A model generated the notes under the pieces. It was not told where the DNA came from, ran no database searches, and was given only the letters and a program-made list of their open reading frames with translations. The translations under genes were made by a program, and so were the position numbers. Shown here in pieces: positions 1-8,830 of a stretch of DNA of 64,000 bases. The stretch lies in the NCBI GenBank assembly GCA_902500995.1, contig CABVSR010000008.1, forward strand, positions 1-64,000, given 5' to 3'. This DNA is from an uncultured Nitrospira sp. (GTDB lineage: Bacteria > Nitrospirota > Nitrospiria > Nitrospirales > Nitrospiraceae). How positions within the stretch are numbered: position 1 is the stretch's first letter; each line of letters starts with the position of its first letter.

Positions 1-84
1 CCATCTGCGCGATTTCGTCATGGCCTTCGGCCGGCACGCGCTTGGTGAGATCGCCCTCGCCCTTGGCGATGTCGCGCGAGATCT
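1..84. repeat. Direct repeat copy A (HAMP-coding segment of receptor 1)
   Basis: Bases 1-84 match bases 1804-1887 at 82 of 84 positions (differences at 56 and 77), in the same orientation and reading frame. Both encode the HAMP stretch [15 protein letters not shown]. The repeat may extend past the window edge. Similarity collapses after base 84, that is, towards the sensor-coding part. Confidence 0.9.
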
Positions 85-769
85 TGCACATAATGGACAA
101 AGGCTGAGTGATGGATTTTGCAACCGACAATCCTATGAATACTGCGACGGCAAGAAACACAACCGTCCATAAAATGCCTTGACGGAGGTAGCTCTGAATG
201 ACAGTAGCGATCTGCTCCTCCATTTGTTTCTGCCAAGGAATCCCAAGGGCGATGACCTGGTCGATGGCCGTTCTATGTTCAATATATTTCGGTCGCAAAG
301 CAGTGATTGCCAGCTGACGCGCTTTATTCAGATCGCCGGCTACCACTGCCGGAATGAAGTCGCGGTCTCGGACGTCGAGAAAGGCTCGTCCCGCTTGATA
401 AGCAGAAAACGTGAGCCTATGTTTCAGCTCTCCCTCTGGAAGCTCTTTTTCCCAGTATGAGTGTCGGAGCTCATATTCTTCGCGCAAGCGCTTACTCTTA
501 AGGATCAGAGCGTCAAGGCTCGCCCGATCCGTTTCTACCAACATCTCGAGAGTGATTGCATAAGACTCTACAAGATACTCCGGAGGGGGAAGCACATCGG
601 CCATCAGATCCTTCGCTTGCGCAATTTGCTTGTAGAGCGGTCCATTGACTTTGACCTCTTCGACACCGACGTACAAACTTGTGAAAGCCGCCGCCAAGGC
701 TAGGACAAATGGAGTGGCAAGGAAGAACAATTTCCTTTTGATTGAGAGATGACTCAACCATCCATTCAT
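1..769 (-). CDS. Methyl-accepting chemotaxis protein, N-terminal part (cut by window edge)
   Basis: Inner-membrane chemoreceptor feeding the CheA kinase. The frame begins MNGWLSHLSIKRK and stays open to base 1, so only about 256 N-terminal residues are visible. Order: a first membrane helix (about residues 14-36), a periplasmic domain of about 165 residues without a CxxCH motif, a second membrane helix (about 200-220, ILWTVVFLAVAVFIGLSVA), then a HAMP segment ending DEIAQM at the edge. The start is ATG at 769, preceded by GAGGGGAAAG. The signalling domain must lie outside the window. It follows a second receptor gene after 153 bp that hold a hairpin. The HAMP segment is almost identical in DNA to that of the neighbour. 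The ligand is unknown. Confidence 0.9.
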   Translation of the reverse strand, partial: MNGWLSHLSIKRKLFFLATPFVLALAAAFTSLYVGVEEVKVNGPLYKQIAQAKDLMADVLPPPEYLVESYAITLEMLVETDRASLDALILKSKRLREEYELRHSYWEKELPEGELKHRLTFSAYQAGRAFLDVRDRDFIPAVVAGDLNKARQLAITALRPKYIEHRTAIDQVIALGIPWQKQMEEQIATVIQSYLRQGILWTVVFLAVAVFIGLSVAKSITQPLSIMCKISRDIAKGEGDLTKRVPAEGHDEIAQM

Positions 770-863
770 AGCTTTCCCCTCTGCGGCGACATTACAAACT
801 TTTCGTCAACTTCAACGTATGGAAATCCTACAAGACTGAGAAGATCGTCAACGGGCTTCGCAA

Positions 864-899
864 CCAGACGGCCCGCGGAGTAGTCTGCGGACCGTCTGG
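864..899 (-). terminator. Strong hairpin between the two receptor genes
   Basis: On the minus strand a 13-bp stem (one G-U pair) with a 10-nt loop lies 24 nt after the stop codon of the heme-type receptor. The arms are 864-876 and 887-899. No T-run follows, so it is as likely an mRNA 3'-end stabiliser or processing site as an intrinsic terminator. Weak promoter-like matches to TTGACG/TAGGAT between it and the next gene were not strong enough to list. Confidence 0.45.
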
Positions 900-922
900 C
901 GATGGCACCTGGTGGTTGCTGC

Positions 923-2599
923 TTACAGCTTGAATCCACCCACGATTCCCTGCAGTTCGACCGCCAACTGGCTGAGGTCCTGACTGGCCTTCGCCGACTC
1001 ATGCGCGCCGGACGACGACTCTTTCGTGACTTTCGCCACGTTTTCGATATCGCTGGCAATTTGTTGCGTCGCCACCGACTGTTCTTCGGAGGCCACCGCA
1101 ATTTGCCGGATCATATCGGCGCTTTCCGAGACCATCCGCACGATCTGGGCGAGGGCTTCGCCGGTCTTGTTGACCAGATCCACACCCGCCGTGACCTTAT
1201 GCGTGCCCTGCTGCATCGAATCGACGGCTCCGCGCGTATCCTGTTGGATCTGGCGGATCATGTCGCCGATTTCCTTCGTGGCTTTGGTCGTCCGTTCTGC
1301 AAGTTTCCGGACTTCATCGGCCACGACGGCGAATCCACGTCCCTGTTCGCCGGCTCGCGCCGCTTCGATCGCGGCGTTCAAGGCCAGCAGGTTGGTCTGG
1401 TCGGCGATATCTTCGATCGTGCGGACGATTTCGCCGATTTGATCGGACGACTTGCCCAGATCGGAGATGATCGTCGCCGAGTTCGACACCGCCTCGGACA
1501 ACTGTTGCATCCCGGAGATGGTGCTGGACACCACTGTGCCACCCTCTTGCGCGGTCTTGACCGTATCCTGCGCCAAGCTGGCGGCCTTGCCGGAATTTTG
1601 CGCAACCTGGCCGACCGTCGCGTTCATTTCTTCCACCGCGGCGGCGGTTTGTGACGCGCGGGACGTTAAGGTATCGGTGCCCTTCGAGATTTCTTCGGCA
1701 GTAGCGGACAACTCGACCGAGGCGGACGCGACCTTATCCGTCACGTGAGCGACCTTCTTGACCATGTGCTGCAACTTCTCGATGAACTCGTTGAAGTACT
1801 GACCCATCTGCGCGATTTCGTCATGGCCTTCGGCCGGCACGCGCTTGGTGAGATCGCCTTCGCCCTTGGCGATGTCGCGGGAGATCTCGCTCATCTTGGC
1901 CATCGGCTGCAGGACGATGTTGCGAAGCAGCATATACATCACGACAAGAATGATGGCGACCATGGCGCCCATCAAGCCGCCCGTCTGCCATATGGAGCGA
2001 TTGGAGAGTGCAATGGCTTCGGTCATCGGCATCGACATGCTCAGCATGCCCAGCACATCACCGACCTGATTGTTGGTATGGCAGCTCAAACAGGCCGTCG
2101 AGCTGGCTTTGTCCACGGTCGCGCGGCGGAACGTGGGCACACCATTGATTTCATCCCGGCGCGCATAGGATTCGGCTCCGGCCATGATGGCGCGGATGGC
2201 TTCGTTTTCAAAATTATCCTTCGGGGTATTGGCCTGGTTCATGGGATTCTGGCTGATGAGGCGGACATTGTAGAGGCCGCTGCGATTGGCCTCTTCGCCC
2301 ATTTCACGAACCGCCGTGGCAGGAAAGGGAATCGCATCGGCCATGCCCGCATGATCCTTGAGCACTTGGATTTCGCCACCCATTTTGGATTTCTTGATCT
2401 TGGCGACGTAATTCTGCGTGATGTAGGCGCGGCTGATCATGATCTGCGTCGCGACGATGTTAGAGCGGCCGGTCAACATCGTGTCCATCTTGGATTCTTC
2501 CTGCTGATACAGAACTGCGAGCCCCAGCCCGATTACGATCAAAGCCATTAGCGAAATAGAGACAATGAACTTCGGTCCGATCGACATGCGCTTCATCAT
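923..2599 (-). CDS. Methyl-accepting chemotaxis protein with a periplasmic c-type heme motif
   Basis: Chemoreceptor of about 558 residues. Seen: TM1 ([19 protein letters not shown]), a periplasmic domain of about 170 residues containing ACLSCHTN, i.e. a CxxCH heme-attachment motif, TM2 ([18 protein letters not shown]), HAMP, and a full cytoplasmic signalling domain with the conserved hairpin ([20 protein letters not shown]). The domain layout resembles Tll0287/DUF3365-type heme sensors, so it may sense redox, oxygen or a small ligand; that is inference. There is no C-terminal CheR-tethering pentapeptide (it ends IVGGFKL). ATG at 2599 lies 9 nt after GGAGGAGGT; GTG 2656 and ATG 2608 are in-frame alternatives. 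It lies directly downstream of cheB. Confidence 0.93.
   Translation of the reverse strand: MMKRMSIGPKFIVSISLMALIVIGLGLAVLYQQEESKMDTMLTGRSNIVATQIMISRAYITQNYVAKIKKSKMGGEIQVLKDHAGMADAIPFPATAVREMGEEANRSGLYNVRLISQNPMNQANTPKDNFENEAIRAIMAGAESYARRDEINGVPTFRRATVDKASSTACLSCHTNNQVGDVLGMLSMSMPMTEAIALSNRSIWQTGGLMGAMVAIILVVMYMLLRNIVLQPMAKMSEISRDIAKGEGDLTKRVPAEGHDEIAQMGQYFNEFIEKLQHMVKKVAHVTDKVASASVELSATAEEISKGTDTLTSRASQTAAAVEEMNATVGQVAQNSGKAASLAQDTVKTAQEGGTVVSSTISGMQQLSEAVSNSATIISDLGKSSDQIGEIVRTIEDIADQTNLLALNAAIEAARAGEQGRGFAVVADEVRKLAERTTKATKEIGDMIRQIQQDTRGAVDSMQQGTHKVTAGVDLVNKTGEALAQIVRMVSESADMIRQIAVASEEQSVATQQIASDIENVAKVTKESSSGAHESAKASQDLSQLAVELQGIVGGFKL
1804..1887. repeat. Direct repeat copy B (HAMP-coding segment of receptor 2)
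   Basis: This is the partner of bases 1-84 (82/84 identical). It lies within the HAMP-coding part of the heme-type receptor. The sensor domains on the other side are unrelated, so identity is confined to the signalling side. Confidence 0.9.
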
Positions 2600-2656
2600 G
2601 ATCCCCATACCTCCTCCTACTCCTCCATGCGTGAACGGTTGACTTGACGATTTCAC

Positions 2657-3754
2657 TCACACCATGTTCATGATCTCGCCGATGACTTTTGGAAGCGCCA
2701 CCACTTTTTCCGCACATCCTGCTTCAACGACAGCTTTCGGCATGCCGTACACGACACTCGACGCTTCATCCTGCGCCACGGTTCGACCTCCTGCTGCTTT
2801 GATGGCCTTCATTCCTTCCAGACCGTCATGCCCCATGCCGGTTAAAATCACTCCGATGCTGCGTTCACCAAACAATTCGGCCACGGATTGCAGCATGACG
2901 TCGACGGAGGGCGCATGGGGATGTTTTTCGAAATTGGGAGACAATTTGACTACCGAGGTCGTAATGGTTTTCTTCACCACTCGAAACTGCATGCCGCCCG
3001 GCGCGACCAGCACCCGCCCCGCTGTCACTTCGTCGCCGTCGACCGCCTCCCGCACCTCCAAGGCGCACAGATTGTTCAATCGTTCGGCAAAAGGTTTTGT
3101 AAACGTACTCGGCATGTGCTGCACGATGACGATCCCGGCCGGACAATCGCCCGGGATGGTGGGGATAATCTCGAACAGGGCTTGCGGTCCACCGGTGGAG
3201 CATCCGATCGCAATCAGTTTGGTGCCGCGCGTCACGGAGACAGATCGGCTGCTCAAGGCCTTGGCCGGAGCCGCCGTGACTTTCGCCGGACCCGTGACGT
3301 TCAGTCTTTTCAGTTTGCTGCCGGCATATCGGGCAGCCAGCACTTTAGGGACCAGGATTTTTTGAATCTCTGCGATTTTTGACGCGACGCCGTCCAGTTG
3401 TTTGGGAATAAAATCAACCGCCCCCCACTCCAAGGCCTGCAACGTTTCTTGAGCGCCTTCAACCGTCACGGAGCTCACCATGATGACCGGCACGGGATTC
3501 TTGGTCATGATCTGCTGCAGCGCCTGAAGTCCGGTCATCCCCGGCATTTCCACATCCATCGTGACGACATCGGGCTTCAGCTGCTGAACCTGTTGGACCG
3601 CTTCTTCGCCGTTCCGCGCCACCCCGACCACCTGGATCTGCTTGCCCTCTTCGAGCATGGAGGTGAGGCTTTTCCGCATAAACGCGGAATCGTCCACGAC
3701 CAAGACACGAACCGGGTTCGCGACGCTCTGCGGCTGTGAGAGTGGTAGTGCCAT
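2657..3754 (-). CDS. cheB: CheB, receptor methylesterase/deamidase response regulator
   Basis: Removes methyl groups from receptor glutamates and deamidates glutamines when phosphorylated by CheA, giving adaptation. The protein has 365 residues. The receiver domain (about 15-135) has the acidic pair DD at 21-22 and phospho-acceptor Asp67 (TMDVEMPG). The C-terminal methylesterase domain (about 175-365) carries the triad Ser186 (GCSTGGP), His213 (QHMP) and Asp310 (GMGHDG). The start is ATG 3754 (MALPLSQ); an upstream TTG at 3790 is less likely. cheV lies 79 bp upstream, and the heme-type receptor follows immediately. Confidence 0.97.
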   Translation of the reverse strand: MALPLSQPQSVANPVRVLVVDDSAFMRKSLTSMLEEGKQIQVVGVARNGEEAVQQVQQLKPDVVTMDVEMPGMTGLQALQQIMTKNPVPVIMVSSVTVEGAQETLQALEWGAVDFIPKQLDGVASKIAEIQKILVPKVLAARYAGSKLKRLNVTGPAKVTAAPAKALSSRSVSVTRGTKLIAIGCSTGGPQALFEIIPTIPGDCPAGIVIVQHMPSTFTKPFAERLNNLCALEVREAVDGDEVTAGRVLVAPGGMQFRVVKKTITTSVVKLSPNFEKHPHAPSVDVMLQSVAELFGERSIGVILTGMGHDGLEGMKAIKAAGGRTVAQDEASSVVYGMPKAVVEAGCAEKVVALPKVIGEIMNMV

Positions 3755-3833
3755 AGGGTGTTTACCGATACATCGGCCGACTGTACACAAAGCTTGAATC
3801 AGCGCTCACCTGACGGTTGTCTGCGGTCGAGGG

Positions 3834-4817
3834 TCAGGCCGCTTTCTTTGCGTGCAGGTTGGGATTCTGAATATAGAGCGCCAGTTTCTCGCCGAGCATT
3901 TTCGCGTCGAACTTCGTAATGTAATCCGTTGCGCCGACGGTTCGCCCCTTTTCCATGTTGCAGGCGCCGGTCAGGGACGAATGGAGCATGACCGGGAGGT
4001 GCGCCAGCCTCGGATCGGCACGAATGTGTTTGGTCAAGGTGAATCCGTCCATCTCGGGCATTTCGATGTCGCTCAGAATGCACTGGATCTGATCCACCCG
4101 TTCTTTTCCTTCGGCTGTGGCCTGTTCCGCCAGGGCCTGCAACTTCGCCCAGGCTTCCCCGCCGGTGGTGGCGATCACATACGACATGGAGAGGCGGTCC
4201 AAGGCTTTTCGAATCTGCATACGGGCCACGGATGAATCGTCGGCGAACAATACGCACTTCGACCTCAGCTCCGGTGCGATGGTCATACCGGCGAACACAT
4301 CGTCATCCGTGCGCGGGCATATATCGTTCAAGACCTTTTCCACATCCAGAATCAGGACCATCCGCCCGTCTTCCAGCATCGTGACCGCCGTCACGGCGCC
4401 TTTGTTGTTTTCCCGGACGATCGCCGGAGGCGTCTTAATGGCAGACCAGGAAAAGCGAATAATGCGATCCACACCGGCGACCAGAAATCCTTGCAGGCTA
4501 CCGTTGTATTCCGAGACGATCAGGTACGGGTTTCCTCCGGGAGAGCCAGTCCCTTGCCCCTCGGTTTCCATGCCCAGGCCCAAACTGCGCTTCAGCCCGA
4601 CGACGGGAACCATGATGCCCCGGATATTCGCCATGCCGACAATCCGGCTATCGGCTTCCGGAATCTGGGTGAGCTCCGGCAGCTTCATCACCTCGCGTAC
4701 CTTGAACACATTGATGCCAAAAATCTCGTTCGTCCCGAGCTTGAACAGCAGCAACTCCATCTGGTTCGCGCCGGCCAGCCTCGTCCTGGCATCGATTTCA
4801 TTAATCAGTGTGGACAT
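3834..4817 (-). CDS. cheV: CheV, CheW-receiver coupling protein
   Basis: Scaffold protein that links receptors to CheA and can itself be phosphorylated. The 327 residues divide into a CheW-like domain (about 15-170, with the signature around RIVGMANIRGIMVPVV) and a receiver domain (about 187-320) with DD at 193-194, Asp250 (LSDIEMPEMDG) and Lys302. ATG at 4817 follows GGAGGAAGT. No separate cheW gene is present in the window, so CheV may supply the coupling role for this cluster; a cheW elsewhere cannot be excluded. It lies between cheA and cheB. Confidence 0.96.
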   Translation of the reverse strand: MSTLINEIDARTRLAGANQMELLLFKLGTNEIFGINVFKVREVMKLPELTQIPEADSRIVGMANIRGIMVPVVGLKRSLGLGMETEGQGTGSPGGNPYLIVSEYNGSLQGFLVAGVDRIIRFSWSAIKTPPAIVRENNKGAVTAVTMLEDGRMVLILDVEKVLNDICPRTDDDVFAGMTIAPELRSKCVLFADDSSVARMQIRKALDRLSMSYVIATTGGEAWAKLQALAEQATAEGKERVDQIQCILSDIEMPEMDGFTLTKHIRADPRLAHLPVMLHSSLTGACNMEKGRTVGATDYITKFDAKMLGEKLALYIQNPNLHAKKAA

Positions 4818-4902
4818 ACTTCCTCCGATCTCGCGCGTCTCTGTTCAACAACTATTTCAGAATACCTATCTCTCGTTTCCAACCCCGGTCTCGGTCTTTC
4901 CG

Positions 4903-6783
4903 TCAGGCGGCGATGCCCGGGTTGTGCCACGCTTGGGCGTTTTGGACCAGCTCAGAGGTATCCAGAATGAGCACCACCTTACCTTCGCCGGTGATCGTGG
5001 CCCCCGACACGCCTTTGACGGTTTCCAGATAATCCCAGATGGACTTGATGACGACTTCCTCCTGGGAGCGCAGTTCATCGACCACGACTCCGATGCGGCG
5101 GTCGCCCAAGGCCGCGACGACCACGTAGAACCGTTCCCGATCGGCGTCCGTCGGAATATCGAATTCTTGCGCCAGTCGAATGAGCGGCAACACGCGATCG
5201 CGTAGGTGCAGCACCTCTCGCCCGTTGATCGTTTTGATCTCCGATCGCGAGATGCGCACAGCCTCGATGACGGTGCTCAAGGGGATGGCGAAGATCGAAC
5301 GCTCGACTTCCACCATCAAGGCCTGAATGATCGCGATCGTCAGCGGCAGCTTGATGATGATCTGGCTGCCCTTGCCCGGCTCGGACTCCAGGTCCACGCT
5401 GCCGTTGATTTTCCGGATGTTCGTGCGCACCACGTCCATGCCCACGCCCCGGCCGGACACATCCGTCACTTTCTCGGCGGTGCTGAATCCGGGCAGGAAA
5501 ATCAGATTGAGAACTTCACGATGTTCCATCGTCGCGAGTTCGGCCTCGCTGATGAGGCCTTTGGCCAAAGCCTTTTCCTTGATCTTTTCCACCTGGATCC
5601 CGCGCCCGTCGTCATTGATCCGAATGACGATGCTGTTGCCTTCCTGGCTGGCGGCGATGGTCAGCTGGCCTTCTCCCGCCTTCCCCTTCGCCTGGCGCTC
5701 GGCCGGTGTTTTGATCCCATGGTCGATCGCATTGCGTACCAGGTGCACCAGCGGGTCGCCGATCTCGTCGGCCACGGATTTATCCAGCTCCGTTTCCTCG
5801 CCGCGCATCTCCAGATGCACTTGCTTGTTCAGCTTTTGCGACAAGTCCCGCACCATGCGCGGCAACTTGGCGAAGACTTTTTTAATCGGCAGCATGCGGG
5901 TCTTCATCACCGCTAGCTGCAGATCGGTGGTCACCAGGTTGAGTTGCGCGAGTGTTTCGCTGAGCACGCGCACTTGCGGGTCGGACTCGTGCTGCTGTTC
6001 CAATTGCGTGCCGATCTTGATGAGACGGTTTCGCCCGAGGACCAGCTCACCGACCAGATTCATCACACTGTCGAGGCGTTTGGTTTCCACGCGGATCGTC
6101 GCATCTTCTTCCACCGGCTTCGGCTGTTTTTCTTGCTTGTGCAGGGCCTGGTCGAGAGCGCGTTCGGTGATGGCTTTCGCCTGGAGCAGAATTTCGCCCA
6201 GCGGCGTCTTCGGCTCCGGTTGATGCTGTTGCGCGGTGAGCGCATCGAACACCTGCTCTTTGGAGGCCACCCCGTCGTTCACCAGGATCTCGCCGAGCGT
6301 CTGAGGTGGGGCGACAGGAGCAGCCGGCTCCGAGGCGGGCGACGCGGCTTGAGCTTTCGGACCCGCAGCGGCTTCCGGCGCCGCCGTGGCCGCGGTTCCA
6401 TTCAGAATATCGTCGAGTTTCCCGGCAATCGCGGCGGTGGGGACATGGCTGTCGGTGCCGGTTTCCCGGATATCGGCCATGATGGCCTTGATGATGTCGA
6501 TGGTTTCGAGAATCACACTGATGATGGCCGGATTGACGGCCATTTCAGCCTGGCGTAGCTTGTTTAGAATATTCTCCCCGCGGTGGGCCACGTCGACCAG
6601 ATGGTTGAAGCCGAGAAATCCGGCCGATCCCTTCATGCTGTGCATCGCGCGGAAGATCTCATTGAGGAGATCGGTATTGTTGGGGTCGGACTCCAGCGTC
6701 ACGAACCGCTGATCCAGCACTTCCAGCATCTCGTTGGATTCCGTCAGAAAGTCGGTCAGGATTTCCTGCATTTCATCGCTCAT
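4903..6783 (-). CDS. cheA: CheA, chemotaxis histidine kinase with a tandem MshEN-like insert
   Basis: Central kinase that phosphorylates CheY, CheB and CheV. In 626 residues: an HPt domain with phosphorylated His48 (MHSMKGSAG), an Ala/Pro-rich linker (130-160), two tandem motifs LGEILVNDGVASKEQ (about 162-186) and LGEILLQAKAITERAL (about 194-217), a dimerisation domain (about 225-290), an HATPase domain with the N-box NAIDHGIK and the later GRGVGMD, and a C-terminal CheW-like domain (about 490-626). The two motifs look like the c-di-GMP-binding repeats of MshEN domains and occupy the place of the usual P2 domain. ATG 6783 follows GAGGTGG. Confidence 0.97.
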   Translation of the reverse strand: MSDEMQEILTDFLTESNEMLEVLDQRFVTLESDPNNTDLLNEIFRAMHSMKGSAGFLGFNHLVDVAHRGENILNKLRQAEMAVNPAIISVILETIDIIKAIMADIRETGTDSHVPTAAIAGKLDDILNGTAATAAPEAAAGPKAQAASPASEPAAPVAPPQTLGEILVNDGVASKEQVFDALTAQQHQPEPKTPLGEILLQAKAITERALDQALHKQEKQPKPVEEDATIRVETKRLDSVMNLVGELVLGRNRLIKIGTQLEQQHESDPQVRVLSETLAQLNLVTTDLQLAVMKTRMLPIKKVFAKLPRMVRDLSQKLNKQVHLEMRGEETELDKSVADEIGDPLVHLVRNAIDHGIKTPAERQAKGKAGEGQLTIAASQEGNSIVIRINDDGRGIQVEKIKEKALAKGLISEAELATMEHREVLNLIFLPGFSTAEKVTDVSGRGVGMDVVRTNIRKINGSVDLESEPGKGSQIIIKLPLTIAIIQALMVEVERSIFAIPLSTVIEAVRISRSEIKTINGREVLHLRDRVLPLIRLAQEFDIPTDADRERFYVVVAALGDRRIGVVVDELRSQEEVVIKSIWDYLETVKGVSGATITGEGKVVLILDTSELVQNAQAWHNPGIAA

Positions 6784-6791
6784 AACCCACC

Positions 6792-7442
6792 TCAGTTAAA
6801 ACCGAATTGCTTCAGGATTTCGTCGGCCAAATCCTGATTCATGGACGTATTTTTAGTCGCTTCCAACTGCTTCAGCATTTCGCTGGCCTTGTCCTGCTCT
6901 TTCTTGGCGGCCTGCTTCTGATAGGGGCCGAAGACCACCACGAGCTGCAGCAACTTGTGTTCGACTTCCTGGAGGATCGTGACGAGCTTGTTCACGCTTT
7001 GCGCCACCAGGTCCTGGAAAGACAAGGCCGTCATGATGTCGAGCAAGCGTTTATCGTCGGCGTTGACGGCGTTGGCGACGGCCTGCATCTGTTGGAGGAG
7101 CGCCGGGGCCACCTGCTGTTTCTGCAAGGTGAGCGTCAGGTCCTTGATCATGCCGCTGAGTTTGAGGTGGTTGTCCTGAATGGCTTCCACTTCAAGCATG
7201 ACGCGATGCGTCCCCTGCTCGGTCATGGTCTTGAGATTCGTGAGATGGGTCAACGCTTGCGGCAGCTGCTCGGTAGAGGTGCTGACCGGCGCGCTGAATT
7301 CAGACAGCGTCTTCATCGTGGTGTCGATGAAGCGGGCTAGTTCTCCGAGTTCTTCGTAGAGCTTGGTGTCGGGCGTTTTGTCTTCCTGCTCTGGTTCATG
7401 CATCGCTGGTTGCGACTGGGCCGCCGCGCGTGGCTGTATCAT
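6792..7442 (-). CDS. cheZ: CheZ, CheY-P phosphatase
   Basis: Speeds dephosphorylation of CheY-P. In 216 mostly helical residues the catalytic signature is seen as SFQDLVAQ, with Asp144 and Gln148 in the places of E. coli Asp143 and Gln147. The last residues, DEILKQFGFN, match the CheY-binding tail (E. coli ends in a similar DDLLDSLGF-type peptide). It sits between cheY and cheA, 8 bp from the cheA start. ATG 7442 is preceded by GGTGGGGGGA. Confidence 0.93.
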   Translation of the reverse strand: MIQPRAAAQSQPAMHEPEQEDKTPDTKLYEELGELARFIDTTMKTLSEFSAPVSTSTEQLPQALTHLTNLKTMTEQGTHRVMLEVEAIQDNHLKLSGMIKDLTLTLQKQQVAPALLQQMQAVANAVNADDKRLLDIMTALSFQDLVAQSVNKLVTILQEVEHKLLQLVVVFGPYQKQAAKKEQDKASEMLKQLEATKNTSMNQDLADEILKQFGFN

Positions 7443-7467
7443 CGTCCCCCCACCGGTTAAGAGCCGA

Positions 7468-7848
7468 TTACTTGAAAATCTTGTTGATTTTTTCCTGCAT
7501 CGTCTCTGCGGTGAACGGCTTGACGACGTAGTTGCTGACGCCGGCCTGAACGGCCTCCATGAGATTTTCCTTCTGAGCTTCGGCCGTGACCATGAGGACC
7601 GGAATTTTTTTTAACGCCTCATCGGCCCGAATGGCGCGCAGCATGTCGATGCCCATCATGACGGGCATGTTCCAGTCGGACACCACGAAGCCATAGGTAT
7701 CGGCCTTCAATTTGGTCAACGCTTCCTGACCGTTCTCGGCTTCTTCCAGGTTGTTGAACCCCAGTTGTTTCAGAATGTTTTTGACGATCCGCCGCATGGT
7801 GGACATGTCGTCGACGACGAGAATCTTCATATTTGGATCAGCGGGCAT
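7468..7848 (-). CDS. cheY: CheY, single-domain response regulator
   Basis: A diffusible receiver of 126 residues that, when phosphorylated, binds FliM and changes flagellar rotation. Visible: DD at 13-14, phospho-acceptor Asp58 (VVSDWNMP), switch Thr in MVTAEA, and the conserved Lys in VVKPF. ATG 7848 follows a strong AAGGAGGAC site whose first bases form the cheR stop codon. FliM in this window keeps its CheY-binding N-terminal peptide, so the partner is present. Confidence 0.98.
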   Translation of the reverse strand: MPADPNMKILVVDDMSTMRRIVKNILKQLGFNNLEEAENGQEALTKLKADTYGFVVSDWNMPVMMGIDMLRAIRADEALKKIPVLMVTAEAQKENLMEAVQAGVSNYVVKPFTAETMQEKINKIFK

Positions 7849-7857
7849 GAGTCCTCC

Positions 7858-8721
7858 TTACTGTTTCTCATGAATGACTGAACGGCCTGCATGAATGGTT
7901 TTGAACAGCCCCGCCGTATCGTGCAGGGTCTCAGAAAATCCGATCATCAAGTAACCCTTCGGGCGAAGGGCATCGCGCAGATCCGAGACGATTTGCGCCT
8001 TGGCTTTATCGTCGAAATAGATGAGGCAGTTGCGGCAAAAAATGATATCGATGCCGCGGATCAGCTTGAGGCGAGGGCGATCGTAGAGATTCACATTCAT
8101 GAACCGCACCATGTCTTTCACCGCAGGCACAAGGGTCTGCTCTTCCTTCTTGCCGGTGAAATAGCGTGCGAGCATGGCCGGCGGCACTTTGCGCAACGAA
8201 TGGGAGGAATAGGTCGCCGCCCGCGCGATAGTGAGGACATTTTCACTGATGTCGGTCGCTAGGATGTCGATGGTCCAGCCGGTCAGCGGCGGATAGTCGC
8301 GAAGCAGCAGGGCAAGCGTATAGGGTTCGTCCCCGGTGGAGCAGGCGGCGCTCCAGATGCGGAGTTGTTTCGTCTGGGCGTTCGTTTTCATGACTTCCGG
8401 AATCATCACCTTCATAAAACTGTCGAGCTGGGCTTCGTCCCGAAAGAAATAGGTTTCATTCGTGGTGATGACCGTGTAGAGCTCGGTGATTTCCCGATCC
8501 CGGTACGCATCGAAGCGCAAGAAGTTCAGATAGTTTTCGAACGTGAGACAACGGCAGGCTTTCAATCTGGGAAGCAGCCGGCTTTCGAGCAGGTACGTCT
8601 TGTTATCCTGAAAGTGAATGCCGGTCTTCTCATAAATGAGATCCCGGAGCTGCTTGAATGTGTCGGGCGCCAGCTTCGCAGCAGGCAGCTCCGCTTTTCT
8701 CACCGTGTTGGTCTCGGCCAT
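7858..8721 (-). CDS. cheR: CheR, receptor glutamate methyltransferase
   Basis: Uses S-adenosylmethionine to methylate receptor glutamates. The protein has 287 residues: an N-terminal helical domain (about 20-75) and a C-terminal SAM-binding domain with the signature RIWSAACSTGDEPYTLA and the later FCRNCLIYFD. ATG at 8721 (MAETNTVRK) follows GAGGT with 5-nt spacing; the frame is open further upstream to 8790 without a good ribosome site. It is followed at once by cheY. Confidence 0.97.
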   Translation of the reverse strand: MAETNTVRKAELPAAKLAPDTFKQLRDLIYEKTGIHFQDNKTYLLESRLLPRLKACRCLTFENYLNFLRFDAYRDREITELYTVITTNETYFFRDEAQLDSFMKVMIPEVMKTNAQTKQLRIWSAACSTGDEPYTLALLLRDYPPLTGWTIDILATDISENVLTIARAATYSSHSLRKVPPAMLARYFTGKKEEQTLVPAVKDMVRFMNVNLYDRPRLKLIRGIDIIFCRNCLIYFDDKAKAQIVSDLRDALRPKGYLMIGFSETLHDTAGLFKTIHAGRSVIHEKQ

Positions 8722-8830
8722 CGCATACCTCGTTCGAACCGTTTCAGATGAGTCGGCTTGCCGGGCATCCCGCGAGGCCGCGCCGCTCACCTTCTGTGCA
8801 TTCCCGCATCTCCGTCGCTTCAGCGAGAGA

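Noticed and set aside
905-922. TGGCAC and TTGCT on the plus strand resembling sigma-54 boxes
   Set aside because: The GG-to-GC distance is about 12, not 10, and no plus-strand gene follows.
1745-2551. 268-codon plus-strand open frame opposite the heme-type receptor
   Set aside because: It is a His/Asp-rich mirror of the receptor gene with no independent signal.
4117-5205. 362-codon plus-strand open frame opposite cheV and cheA
   Set aside because: It crosses the boundary between two well-conserved chemotaxis genes and lacks any motif.
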